A stretch of 64,000 nucleotides of DNA from NCBI GenBank assembly GCA_014529385.2, contig CM043969.1:25005946-25069945 (forward strand), given 5' to 3'. The number at the start of each line of letters is the position of its first letter. The first letter of the stretch is position 1. The translations under genes and the position numbers were made by a program. Positions 1-9,908 of this stretch are shown here, piece by piece. The notes beneath the pieces were generated by a model. The model was not told the origin of the DNA. It searched no databases and saw nothing but the letters and a program-made list of their open reading frames with translations. This DNA is from Adiantum capillus-veneris (taxonomy: Eukaryota; Streptophyta; Polypodiopsida; Polypodiales; Pteridaceae).

Positions 1-1410
1 TTTACCAAAGATTATGGTCCATCTCTACAAGTCTTCTATGCCCCCTACATAGGTGGCCCAATATCTCTTAAGAATATACATATAGTTTTTCTCCTTTCAA
101 AAAGACTCAAATTGTATATTCTTTTCACAAGAAAATAATATTGGGCCCTCGTCTATTTGTTTAAGCATCATACCCTTTTGAAAAAGCATGATTCCCCTTG
201 GATGCATACAAGCAAAGGGCCCATACAAGAAGACTTGGAAGCAAAAGGTTCCCTAGCCTAGTGTGGACCTTCCAAACCGAATTCCTTGGTGCATGGGCAT
301 GAAGAATAGTCCAAATTCATATCAAACGTGTTGAGAAGGTCAAATTTTCCTTTTGAAGCATGCCATTCCGAGCTACAGGTAAAAAGTTATGGTCAAAATA
401 GTGTAAATCTGTCAGATTCGCAGCAAAAGGGAACTGTAAATCATGTAAATAAAGAGGGTGAGATCTTATTTTTCCCCTACTCATCTTCTAGAAGAGAAAT
501 GAGTGTTCAAGGTCACTTGCATGTGATGGGACCAACCTAAAGATGCTTTCTAAATGCCAAGATAGACAAGTTGAGATACCCCGCAGGAGCCACCCGTAGG
601 GCCTCATGGTGGGCCCTACCTACATTATGCACCGCTATGGAGCCTTCACGGTCTAAAATGATATTTTTGGTGAATGAATAGTACCTTTTATGTCCAATAT
701 TCAATGAGTGGTCAAAGGATACTTAATTAGGGCTAATCACTCACCCTAATTAAGTGTAGCATAATCCCACTCCTACACAACTATAAATAGCCCCCCTTGG
801 AGAGACTCAAAGACACACACCTATATTTTCAACTTCATGTTGTTCTTGATCAATAGTAGAGAAACCCCCAACTCTCCCTCTTTCACATCCTCCCTCCTAA
901 CCCTCCTCTTTGGAGGAAGTGCAACTCTATCCTCCACTCTTTCTATTCTACAATCTCTTACTCCATCAACCCAATAAATCATTGTAGCACCTCAATAACT
1001 TGTAAATACATCATGATCTCTCTCATGGTTATGTTAATGATCATTAAATCATCTTCAAACAATCAAGTGTCGCAATTCGTGATGGTTAGCAAGTGTCTGT
1101 CTACCCCTTAAAAGGTGTGCGAGAAATCAATTAAGTGTTCTACTCTCAATTTACCATTGGTTTGTTTCTCCACACTTATTCAATTAGTCTAAGGAAAATT
1201 CTCACTCCAACTCTCTTTTGCTTCATTAGCATGTGGCTACCTCTCATGGTGATTTTATTTGTCACAGCATTGCATAGATGGAGATGAGCTCTCTATGCAA
1301 AGTATGCTAGTTCGATGTAGGTGATTCTCTTGTGTGTTTGAGAGGCAGGTCTTGTGCGCATGATTTTTTTGATGAGTGCTTGATAGAGGAGAAGTTTGGA
1401 TATATCATGG
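1..1410 (+). repeat. 5' LTR of element A, first part
   Basis: This stretch matches 10266 to about 11680 in the same orientation with scattered substitutions. It stops at the target site of the inverted solo LTR, where ATGG (1407-1410) is repeated at 3483-3486. It holds a TATA-like box, a palindrome upstream of it, and AATAAA-like sequence near 975. Short open frames inside it (for example 328-540) recur in all three LTR copies but have no ATG start at the expected place and are not called as genes. Confidence 0.93.
721..790 (+). promoter_or_regulatory. LTR promoter: palindrome plus TATAAATAG
   Basis: TATAAATAG at 782-790 is a standard plant TATA box. Some 27 bp upstream, at 721-755, ACTTAATTAGGG and CCCTAATTAAGT form an inverted repeat around an 11-nt loop. 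The same pair occurs in the 3' LTR (10984-11022, TATA 11047-11055) with 14-bp arms, and in the solo LTR near 2335-2405. It is probably the U3 core promoter of the element. The role of the palindrome is inference. Confidence 0.7.
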
Positions 1411-3482
1411 TGAGGGTGAGCTTTTTGAAATGGGGCCTCTAAACCCAAACCAATGGGCCTACCCTCACAAAATGTTCGTAAAGAGGTACGCACACTACTT
1501 GGGGCACCACCTTCTTTTGGGAGTGGAGAAGGAAACCAATCAAAATAACACTTGCACTCACCCACTCAAGCATCACACTTTGAGAACCCTTACTCTATGT
1601 ACACTTTGGACACTTGACACCATCAACTATTATGCAACCCAATGACTTGAATCAAATGTAAATATGCAATTTGTGGAATAGCATTCACCGTCTCCCCATA
1701 AGAATAACCATGATAAATCCAAACTCCTCCTCTCTCAAGCACTCTTAAAAAAAAAATCATGTGCACAAGACTTGCCTCTCAAACACACAAGAGAATCACC
1801 TACATCGAACTAACACACTTTGCATAGAGAGCTCATCTCCATCTATGCAATGCCGTGACAAATAAAATCACCATGAGAGGTAGCCACATGCATATGTAAT
1901 GAAGCACAAGAGAGTTGGAGTGAGAATTTTCTTTAGACTAATTGAATAAGTGTGGAGAAACAAACCAATGGTAAATTGAGAGTAGAACACTTACTTGATT
2001 TCTCGCACACCTTTTAAGGGGTAGACAGACACTGGCTAACCATCACGAATTGCGACACTTGATTGTTTGAAGATGATTTAATGATCATTAACATAACCAT
2101 GAGAGAGATCATGATGTATTTACAAGTTATTGAGGTGCTACAATGATTTATTGGGTTGATGGAGTAAGAGATTGTAGAATAGAAAGAGTGGAGGATAGAG
2201 TTGCACTTCCTTCAAAGAGGAGGGTTAGGAGGGAGGATGTGAAAGAGGGAGAGTTGGGGGTTTCTCTACTATTGATCAAGAACAACATGAAGTTGAAAAT
2301 ATAGGTGTGTGTCTTTGAGTCTCTCCAAGGGGGGCTATTTATAGTTGTGTAGGAGTGAGATTATGCTACACTTAATTAGGGTGAGTGATTAGCCCTAATT
2401 AAGTGTCCTTTGACCACTCATTGAATATTGGACATAAAAGGGACTATTTATTCACCAAAAATATCATTTTAGACCGTGAAGGCTCCATAGGGGTGCATAA
2501 TGTAGGTGGGCCCCACCATGAGGCCCTACGGGTGGATCTTGCGGGGTATCTCAACTTGTCTATCTTGGCATTTAGAAAGCATCTTTAGGTTGGTCCCATC
2601 ACATGCAAGTGAACTTTAACACTCATTGGTCTTCTAGAAGATGAGTAGGGGAAAAATAAGATCTCACCCTCTTGATTTACTTGATTTACAGTTCCCTTTT
2701 GCTGCGAATCTGACAGATTTACACTATTTTGACCATAACTTTTTACCTGTAGCTCAAAATGACATGCTTCAAAAGGCAAATTTGACCTTCTCAACATTTT
2801 TGATATGAATTTGGACTATTCTTCACGCCCATGCACCAAGGAATTCGGTTTGGAAGGTCCACATTAGGCTAGGGAACCTTTTGCTTCCAAGTCTTCTTGT
2901 ATGGGCCCTTTGCTTGTATGCATCCAAGGGGAATCATGCTTTTTCAAAAGGGTATGATGCTTAAACAAATAGAGGAGGGCCCAATATTATTTTCTTGTGA
3001 AAAGAATATACAATTTGAGTCTTTTTGAAAGGAGAAAAACTATATGTATATTCTTAAGAGATATTGGGCCACCTATGTAGGGGGCATAGAAGACTTGTAG
3101 AGATGGACCATAATCTTTGGTAAAGACAAGTGGAGAGTTGATTTTCCATGGTAATTTATCTATATGGGATGGAAGATGGATATATTATTTTTCTACTACT
3201 AATTCACAAGAGGTAAGAAAGTTTGGGGGTAGATAGTTGGTTATTGTATGCTTAATTTTATTTACAAAGCAAAAAAGAAAAGGGTGGTAATATAAATATA
3301 TAACTAAGGTCACATTTTTGGGAATGAGTACAATTTATGTGTCGCCACAAAGGTTAAACGAAGAGGGGGAATTTACTCTATATAACTTAATAGCGTAGAA
3401 AAATATATACACATATGAGGAAGAGGACGTTGAGTAGGCTGAAAAATGTTGCAAAAAGATGGTTACCATTTTAGTCCATTCA
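1411..3482 (-). mobile_element. inverted solo LTR of the element A family, nested in A's 5' LTR
   Basis: Read on the minus strand this is a full-length LTR, TGAATGG to CCCTCA, matching the whole 3' LTR at 9909-11979 (2072 versus 2071 bp). It has no internal region. It is flanked by ATGG on both sides (1407-1410 and 3483-3486), and the uninterrupted target TCATGGGTATTC is preserved in the 3' LTR near 11677. Its ends, length and target duplication show a separate insertion that later lost its internal region by LTR-LTR recombination. Together with the flanking LTR halves it makes a large inverted repeat. Confidence 0.93.
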
Positions 3483-3783
3483 ATGGGTATTCTTATGGGG
3501 AGAAGGTGAATGCTATTCCACAAATTGCATATTTACATTTGATGCACGACATTGGGTTGCATAATCGTTGATGGTGTCAAGTGTCCAAAGTGTACATAGA
3601 GTAAGGGTTCTCAAAGTGTGTTGCTTGAGTGGGTGAGTGCAAGTGTTATTTTGATTGGTTTCCTTCTCCACTCCCAAAAGAAGGTGGTGCCCCAAGTAGT
3701 GTGAGTACCTCTTTACGAACATTTTGTGAGGGTAGGCCCATTGGTTTGGGTTCAGAGGCCCCATTTCAAAAAGCTTGCCCTCA
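3483..3783 (+). repeat. 5' LTR of element A, second part
   Basis: This matches 11683-11979, the last 300 bp of the 3' LTR, in the same orientation, and ends in CCCTCA at 3783. With 1-1410 it completes the LTR interrupted by the inverted solo LTR. The start is fixed by the repeated ATGG. Confidence 0.93.
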
Positions 3784-3788
3784 TAAAG

Positions 3789-3808
3789 TGGTGCCCCCAC
3801 TGAGGAAC
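3789..3808 (+). other. primer-binding site of element A
   Basis: TGGTGCCCCCACTGAGGAAC begins five bases after the LTR end. Elements B and E have very similar sites (TGGTGCCCCCATTGCGGAGC and TGGCGCCCCCACGGAGGATC) at the same place, which supports the call. The primer tRNA was not identified; the sites differ from the usual plant form TGGCGCCG followed by a GGGGA block that element G resembles. Confidence 0.7.
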
Positions 3809-3836
3809 ATATTTCCAAGTTACCTTCAAATTTTTA

Positions 3837-4052
3837 GTGAGGAACAATGGAGTCCCCATCTATCCATTTCATTTTGCACAACACATTAGAGTAAATATTC
3901 ACATAGATAGAAAAGTCTTTTTCTAGCAACGCATTGGTTTTATGTTTGGTGCAGAAAGACTTAGAGAAATACTGGCATCACCCAATCCAATTATACTTCC
4001 AATCATCAATTATGAAACTTTTTTTGATGTTCACGTGTTCATTTTGTTTTAA
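3837..4052 (+). pseudogene. uORF1 of element A, conserved small ORF upstream of gag (broken)
   Basis: This 71-codon frame is homologous along its length to intact uORF1 of element F (63599-63817) and to uORF1 of element E (50712-50930). Shared blocks are PFHFAQHI, RKVFF, FGAERLREIL, PIILPIINY and FDVHVFIL. GTG stands where the other copies have ATG, and codon 30 is TAG (3924-3926) where F has Gln, so this copy is probably dead. It lies between the primer-binding site and uORF2, 83 nt upstream of the latter. I do not recognise the family. No signal peptide or membrane segment is evident. Extra ORFs upstream of gag are known from Ogre elements of the Tat lineage; whether this is related cannot be judged here. 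Confidence 0.75.
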
Positions 4053-4135
4053 AGGCAGGAACAAGGAGTGGTGAAGGGGTGCTCAAGGGCCATATGAAGG
4101 AACGAGGTCTTCAAACCAACAACGAGGAGTAGCAC

Positions 4136-4348
4136 ATGAATCACGATCAAAACAATGAACCTTTTAGGCCTATTGCTTGGCAATCCATTCATATAATCAT
4201 TGCAACTAAGTTTAGGTTTCAATCTATCATAAGGAGGATATTTGGATCCACTCGCCTCAATGAAATCAATGCTTCAATTAATCCATTTATTCTACCTATG
4301 ATAAAGTACGAATTAAGAATGGATGTGTACATCTTCATTTTAATGTAA
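4136..4348 (+). CDS. uORF2 of element A, conserved small ORF upstream of gag (70 aa, unknown function)
   Basis: This intact ATG-started frame lies 81 nt upstream of gag. It resembles the partial uORF2 at the right window edge (63814-64000): both have an IxIxRQ- or PIAWQ-like start, a TKxxFQ block, then FGSTRLNEIN versus FGQPRLNAIN, and PFILPMIKY versus PFLLPMIRY. It also aligns more weakly with uORF1 in its second half (FGxxRLxxI, LPxIxY, DVxxxIL), which suggests an old duplication. Conservation between two otherwise different elements argues that it is a translated retrotransposon protein. Its role is unknown. It is in the same frame as gag but separated by a TAA. Confidence 0.72.
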   Translation: MNHDQNNEPFRPIAWQSIHIIIATKFRFQSIIRRIFGSTRLNEINASINPFILPMIKYELRMDVYIFILM

Positions 4349-4429
4349 TCAGATTTATAGTGTCATCAATCTTGTGCGGCCCGTAAGAGAAAAGTTTCTT
4401 AATTTTTTTTTTCAAAAAGTCTAAACAAA

Positions 4430-7400
4430 ATGTCAAGTTCTTTTCCCACGTTCTATGCAAGAAGTGGGGAAGATGCGCAAGAGTTTCTTGACAACTTGGA
4501 GATGGCACATCTCATATCCGGGAGAGATGAAGAGGAAGTAAAGCTACGAGCCTTCCCGTTGGTTCTAAAAGCAGAAGCTAAAGCATGGTATGAGACCTTG
4601 CAACCCCAAATCAAGTCCAACTGGGAGAGACTGTGAGCAAGCTTCCTCTCCAAGTTCGGGCAAGGTGATACTTCTGAAGGAATATGGAAATGTCTTATTG
4701 GATATAAGCAGGTATCACTTGAAGACTATCCCTCTTATGAAGCAACCTTTGTCAATCTATGGGGTAGGTGGGAGGCTACATTAGGAAATCATGGTGGTGC
4801 ACCTAACTTTCTAAAAAAAGAGAGATTCATGGTTGGCTTGTATCCACTTTTAAAGGCTACAGCAGAGCTAAAATTCCCATCCACCTTCGAAGAAGCAGGT
4901 GAGGTAGCCATCATCAAGTTTAGAAAAATACACTTCCAAGCACATAGAGCAAGGGGTTTGAATGAAGTGAGTGAGAGGGAGTCTTCACAAACCATGGAAG
5001 CACCAATTAGGGCCCCTCTTGCACAATATTCACAAATAGGAGATAACTCTCAACAAGAGGTTTTACAAAGGCTAACTCAACAGCTTGAGAACCTCACTCT
5101 GAATCTAGTATAGGGCCTACCTCAACAACGACAACCAAGAGAAGGGAATCGCAATCAACGAAGACAAGCTCAAGAGTTGCGATGTTGGCATTGCAATGAA
5201 ATGGGCCATGGAATGTACAATTGTCCACATCCAAGGCGACTTCCGGGAGACATATATCCCCCTAGACTGCCTCCTCTCACTGTGCAGCAAGAACTAGCTC
5301 AAGGCCCACAAATCCTTCGTCGACCACCACCACCAGCAAATATACCTCCCGTCCCACATAAGGAAGAAGAAAGAGGAGTCAACATCATCAAGCTAGAAGA
5401 GGTAATAGATGAGCATACTCTAAACTTTGATGTTATGCCGGCAGAAAAACGCACAAGAGCACATGATAAGGATGAAGACATGAGAAGTGAAGGAACAAAT
5501 TCAGCCAGAAGGGACAAGAAGAAGAAGTCAAAGATGGAAGAAGCTGAAAGTAGCAGGAAGAAAAGATCAAGGCGAAGGGAAATTGGTATCAATGATTTCC
5601 CATTGGGAAAGGAGCTAGAGCCCTACAACATCCTGGAGGATTTACAAACCCAAAAGCCAAACATTTCATGGCCTCAACTTCTACACCTATCAGCCAAAGT
5701 AAGAAGGCAATGGCCAAAGTTGGTAAGTACAAGAATTCCAAAAAAGAAAGCAAATCTTTCCATTAAGGTTGTGGCCTCAAAGCTACAAAAAGATGTGGAA
5801 CCCATTGTGGATGCTTACATAAGGGGTAAAAAGGTGTCTAATGTATATGTTGATGGTGGAGCTCAAATGTGTGTGATCATGGAAAAATCAATGAACAGGT
5901 TAGGGATTGAAATTACAAAGTCCTCTAATTGTCAATCTAGGCTAGCCAACAACTCAAGTGTGAAGTGTTTGGGGATCATTGAAAATGTAAAAGTCTCTGT
6001 ATGTAACATAGATGAACGAGTGGATATGTTTGTCATGCCAGCTAAGGGGGAGGTCTATCCCATCATCCTAGGGAGGACTTGGCTCATTGCTATGAATGCA
6101 GATCAAAAATGGGGAAGTGGTCGTTTGATTCTTAAGAAGGGTCAACCGGTGGTGTATGATTGGCGAGAAGGAAAGCAACTAGATATCAACTATGAAACCA
6201 CGGCAGATGAAGAGAGCGAGGAGGAGAGTCCTTACTCAAATGATGAGGAAGCATCAACCAGTGCATCAACTAGTGAAGAGGAGTCTTCTTCGGAGGTAAT
6301 GGGAATTGTATTTAACGCCAACACCCAAGATGTTTCTGTAGAAGAAAAGCCAACAGACAATCACACACAAGGGGATGAAAGATGCCACCACCTTGAAGAA
6401 GGATTTGAGAAGATGCTTGCAAAAGATCTTATTTGTGAGGAGAAGAGGTCCTACATCAATATGTTAAGGAGGTATCCCAATTTGTTTATCACTGACTACT
6501 CACAAATAAGAGGTGTAGATGTAATAGAGCATCGAATTGAATTGAAACCAAGGACCAAACCCGTGGCTCAAAAGTTAAGGCGACTAGGATCTGTGCAACA
6601 AAAGGCCCTCCTACTAGAAGTGAATCGACTCTTGAAGGCTGGCTTCATCTATCCAGTATCCAACTCCGAATGGGTATCACCTATTGTAGTCACTCCCAAG
6701 AAGAATGGTAAGTGGAGGGTCTGCCTGGATTACAAACCCCTCAATGCTGCGACAAAGAGGGACCACTTTCCTCTCCCTTTCCAAGATGAAATTTTGAATG
6801 AAGTAGCAGGTCATGAATGCTACACTGTGTGTGGGTATTCAGGATATTTTCAAATTAGAATAGCAGAAGAGGACCAACCAAAAACCACCTTCATCACACC
6901 TTGGGGATGTTTTGCATTCAGAGTAATGCCTTTTGGGCTCACCAATGCTCCTAGCACCTTCATGAGATTCACAATATTTGTATTTCAGCCATTCTTTGGA
7001 AAATCTATAAGAGTCTTTATGGATGATTTCTGTATTTATAGTTGTAGATCACTTCACTACCAAAAGGTTGAAGAGGGGCTTAAGAGGCTCCATCAATTTG
7101 GGGGACAACTCAACCTAGAGAAGTGTCATATCGGTGAATCTCAGGTGGTTTTGCTAGGCCATGTGGTTTCTTCACAAGGAATTCAAGTGGATCCCTCTAA
7201 AGTAGAGGCCCTTTTGTCATTATCTCCACCAACAACAACTAAGGAGCTAATGACCTTCAATCACAAAGTGAGGTACATGTCTCGCTTCATCCATCTCCTA
7301 GCAGAAGCCATCGCCCCTTTGCATAGGTTGGCAAACCAATCTACATTTGAATGGGGGAGGGAACATGCAAAATGTTTTGAGGAAGTGAAGGGCATTCTTA

Positions 7401-9745
7401 GCTCTCTGCCAATCCTAATGCCACCAGATCCAAAGGAGACCTACTATGTCACTCCAAGTGTAGGTTTCGAAGCAATTGGTGTTGTTTTGATGCAAAAAGG
7501 TCCTAAAACATCATACATGAGGCCAATCTATTTTGCAAGCAAGGTGATGACTCCGACCGAGAAGGGATACACTGGAATGGAGAAAGTGGTCTTTGCAATC
7601 TTGTTTGCGGTAAGGAAGTTTCGATCGTATCTTCTCCCTGTGCCATTTTTTTTTCTCACCTTAGAGCACAATCTACCATATGTAGTACAACACATGAGCC
7701 TCTCATCTAGAATAGCAAAGTGGGTGCTTGAACTCCAAGAATTTGAATACACTTTCCTTGTAGAAGATAGCACAATAGCAGGACTTGCAGACATTCTCAC
7801 CTACAAAGTGAGAGAAAGGGAAGGATCACGACTACAAAGAGAGGAAGGCTCAAAACAGTTCAAAGTGAAGGAGATTGATAATGACCATACTTTATGCTTT
7901 GACGGAGCTTATCAACGCCAACAAGACAAAGCAGCAGGGGGGATCATCATTTTGAACCCACAAAAGGAGGTAATGGTTAGAAAAGGTATCACTCTACCCA
8001 ATGTTCACTCCAACAATGAGGCTGAGTATGCTACTCTAACCCTTGGGTTAGAAGAATGCAAAGAATTAGGCATACAAAGACTTATTATAAAAGGTGATTC
8101 TTTGCTAGTGGTTAGGCAAATCCAAGGGACTTGGAGGTGCAATAATCGTACATTGTTTGAGTGGCTTAGTAGTGTAAGAGCTTTGATGAAGGGTATTAAA
8201 GCAACACACGTACAACACATTGTGAGAACTCATAACAAGGAAGCAGACTTACTCGCAAATGAAAAGCTTCAAATGGCAGTAGGAGGTGTGAAACTATATG
8301 AACCCAAATATCAAGGTCAAGAGGAGCTAAAAGACATTATTTTCTTTCTACAAGCAGGTGAGTGTCCCAAACACTTAGACAAGGTGCAAAGACATAGACT
8401 AGTTAAGAAGGCCACACCTTACCAGTTGATTGGGGACGATTTATATCACAAAGGGAAAGATTTGGTCTTGAGGAGAGTACCAGGTGTGCAAGAGATAGAG
8501 AAAATTCTTCTTTCATGTCATGATGATGTCTGTGGTGGTCACTTTTCTCAAGATATTACAAGTAGGAAGATTTTACAAGCAGGGTTTATTTGGCCGAGCT
8601 TACATCGTGATGTCCAACATTGGTGTAAGGCATGTAAGCAATGCCAAATTGCTAGGGATAGACGACTAACATATGAGCCTCGAGTCCCAATAATATCTTA
8701 TGGCCCTTTTGAAAAGTGGGGTGTGGATGCAATAGGTCCCCTACCTCGTACTTCTACAGGGAAGGTTTTCATCATCATGGGTGTTGACTACATGACACGA
8801 TGGGCGGAAGCAACAAGCACAACCCGAATCACAGCTGAAGAGGTATCAAAGTTTATTTTTGATCATATTTGTAGTAGGTTTGGAACACCCCTAGAAATAT
8901 TATAAGATTGAGGCCCGGGTTTTAGGGCTGACCTTCTGAATGATCTCTTGAGGAGGTTAAAAGTGAAACACCTGCATTCTACACCCTTCTATCCTCAATG
9001 CAATGGATTGGTGGAAAAAGTGAATGGAATGATATGTAAGATCATTTCTAAGTAGGTTGTGGACCGGACTAATGATTGGGATTGCCATTTGACGACTGCT
9101 CCTTGGGCGTATAGGACATCTTTCAAGGTATCTACCCAATTCACCCCTTTTCATCTAGTTTATGGCCAGGAGGCACTTCTCCCCATTGAGGTAGAGCTCT
9201 CAAGCTTGCGCGTTCTTGCAAGAGTGGAAAAAAAACCAAAAGAGGTTCTACATGAAAGGATCATAGATCTCCAACGACTTGAGCTAGATAGAGAAGAGTC
9301 CATTGATCACTACATCACCAAAGCGTCAAGCCAAAGGGACAAAATTAACAAGAAGCTCAAGGGGAAAGGATTGAAGGAAGGTATGTTGGTTCTTCGCTAT
9401 GATAACCGACTTGATACTCGACTTGACAAAAAGTTTTTGCAAAGATGGGAGGGACCTTTCATGATAAAAACAAATTTTGGGAATGGCAGTTATAGATTAG
9501 CAGATTTATCAGGAAAAATCCACAAGACCAGAGTCAATGGATGGAGATTAAAGCCCTACTTTCAACGTATCAATCCGTTGATAGGAAGTCATATACCTAC
9601 ATCGTCTAAGATCCAAATTGGCATGGCTCCCTTCGGCTTGGAAAATGCTCCATCTATTTTTAAAGCTTTGATGTGCAAAAAAGAACCAGCCTTGGAATCT
9701 GAACATACCCAAGGGAACCCTCCCATCTCCGATTTATGGGATTGA
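4430..9745 (+). pseudogene. gag-pol polyprotein of element A, one frame with five stops
   Basis: One reading frame covers gag to integrase with no frameshift. Gag starts at ATG 4430; a CCHC knuckle (CWHCNEMGHGMYNC) lies at about 5183-5224; the protease motif DGGA is at 5851-5862 with a later ILGRTWL. Reverse transcriptase spans about 6480-7300 with MPFGL and FMDD (about 7018). The first RNase H (about 7440-7780) lacks its first Asp (VTPSVG). The second RNase H (about 7890-8265) keeps D, E, D, D (FDGAY, NEAEY, GDSLL, EADLLA). Integrase has an HHCC finger (about 8515-8645), Asp in GVDAIGP, and GLVEK. In-frame stops are at 4634 (TGA), 5111 (TAG), 8903 (TAA), 8909 (TGA) and 9053 (TAG). RT motif A reads VCGYSGYF, without the usual Asp. 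The protein would be about 1770 codons, a normal Tat length. Confidence 0.92.
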
Positions 9746-9799
9746 GGTAATGAAAAGCAGGTCTAATGGAGTAAAAGAGTGCATGTCGCTCCTCCTATT

Positions 9800-9908
9800 A
9801 TAAAAAAAAAAAGGGAAAGAAAAAAAGAGAAAAAAAAAGAAGAAGAGAAAGAAACAACACCGTCCTCCTAAAGATATGAATATATCTAGGCTTGGGGGAG
9901 GGCTAATA
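9800..9908 (+). other. A-rich tract and polypurine tract of element A
   Basis: 9800-9856 is almost pure A and G. The actual plus-strand primer is probably CTTGGGGGAGGGCTAATA at 9891-9908, directly against the 3' LTR start TGAATGG. The B/C and E elements have the related tracts CTAGGGGGTGGG and CTAGGGGATGGG in the same place. Confidence 0.75.

Noticed and set aside
328-2797. Similar 70-codon frames at 328-540, 2585-2797 (minus) and 10593-10805
   Set aside because: They are three copies of one LTR segment, start with GTG or similar rather than ATG, and lie in U3. Their likeness reflects LTR identity, not protein selection.
3784-9745. Element A as an endogenous caulimovirid
   Set aside because: It has an integrase with HHCC finger and GLVEK, LTRs, and no movement protein, so it is a Ty3/gypsy element.
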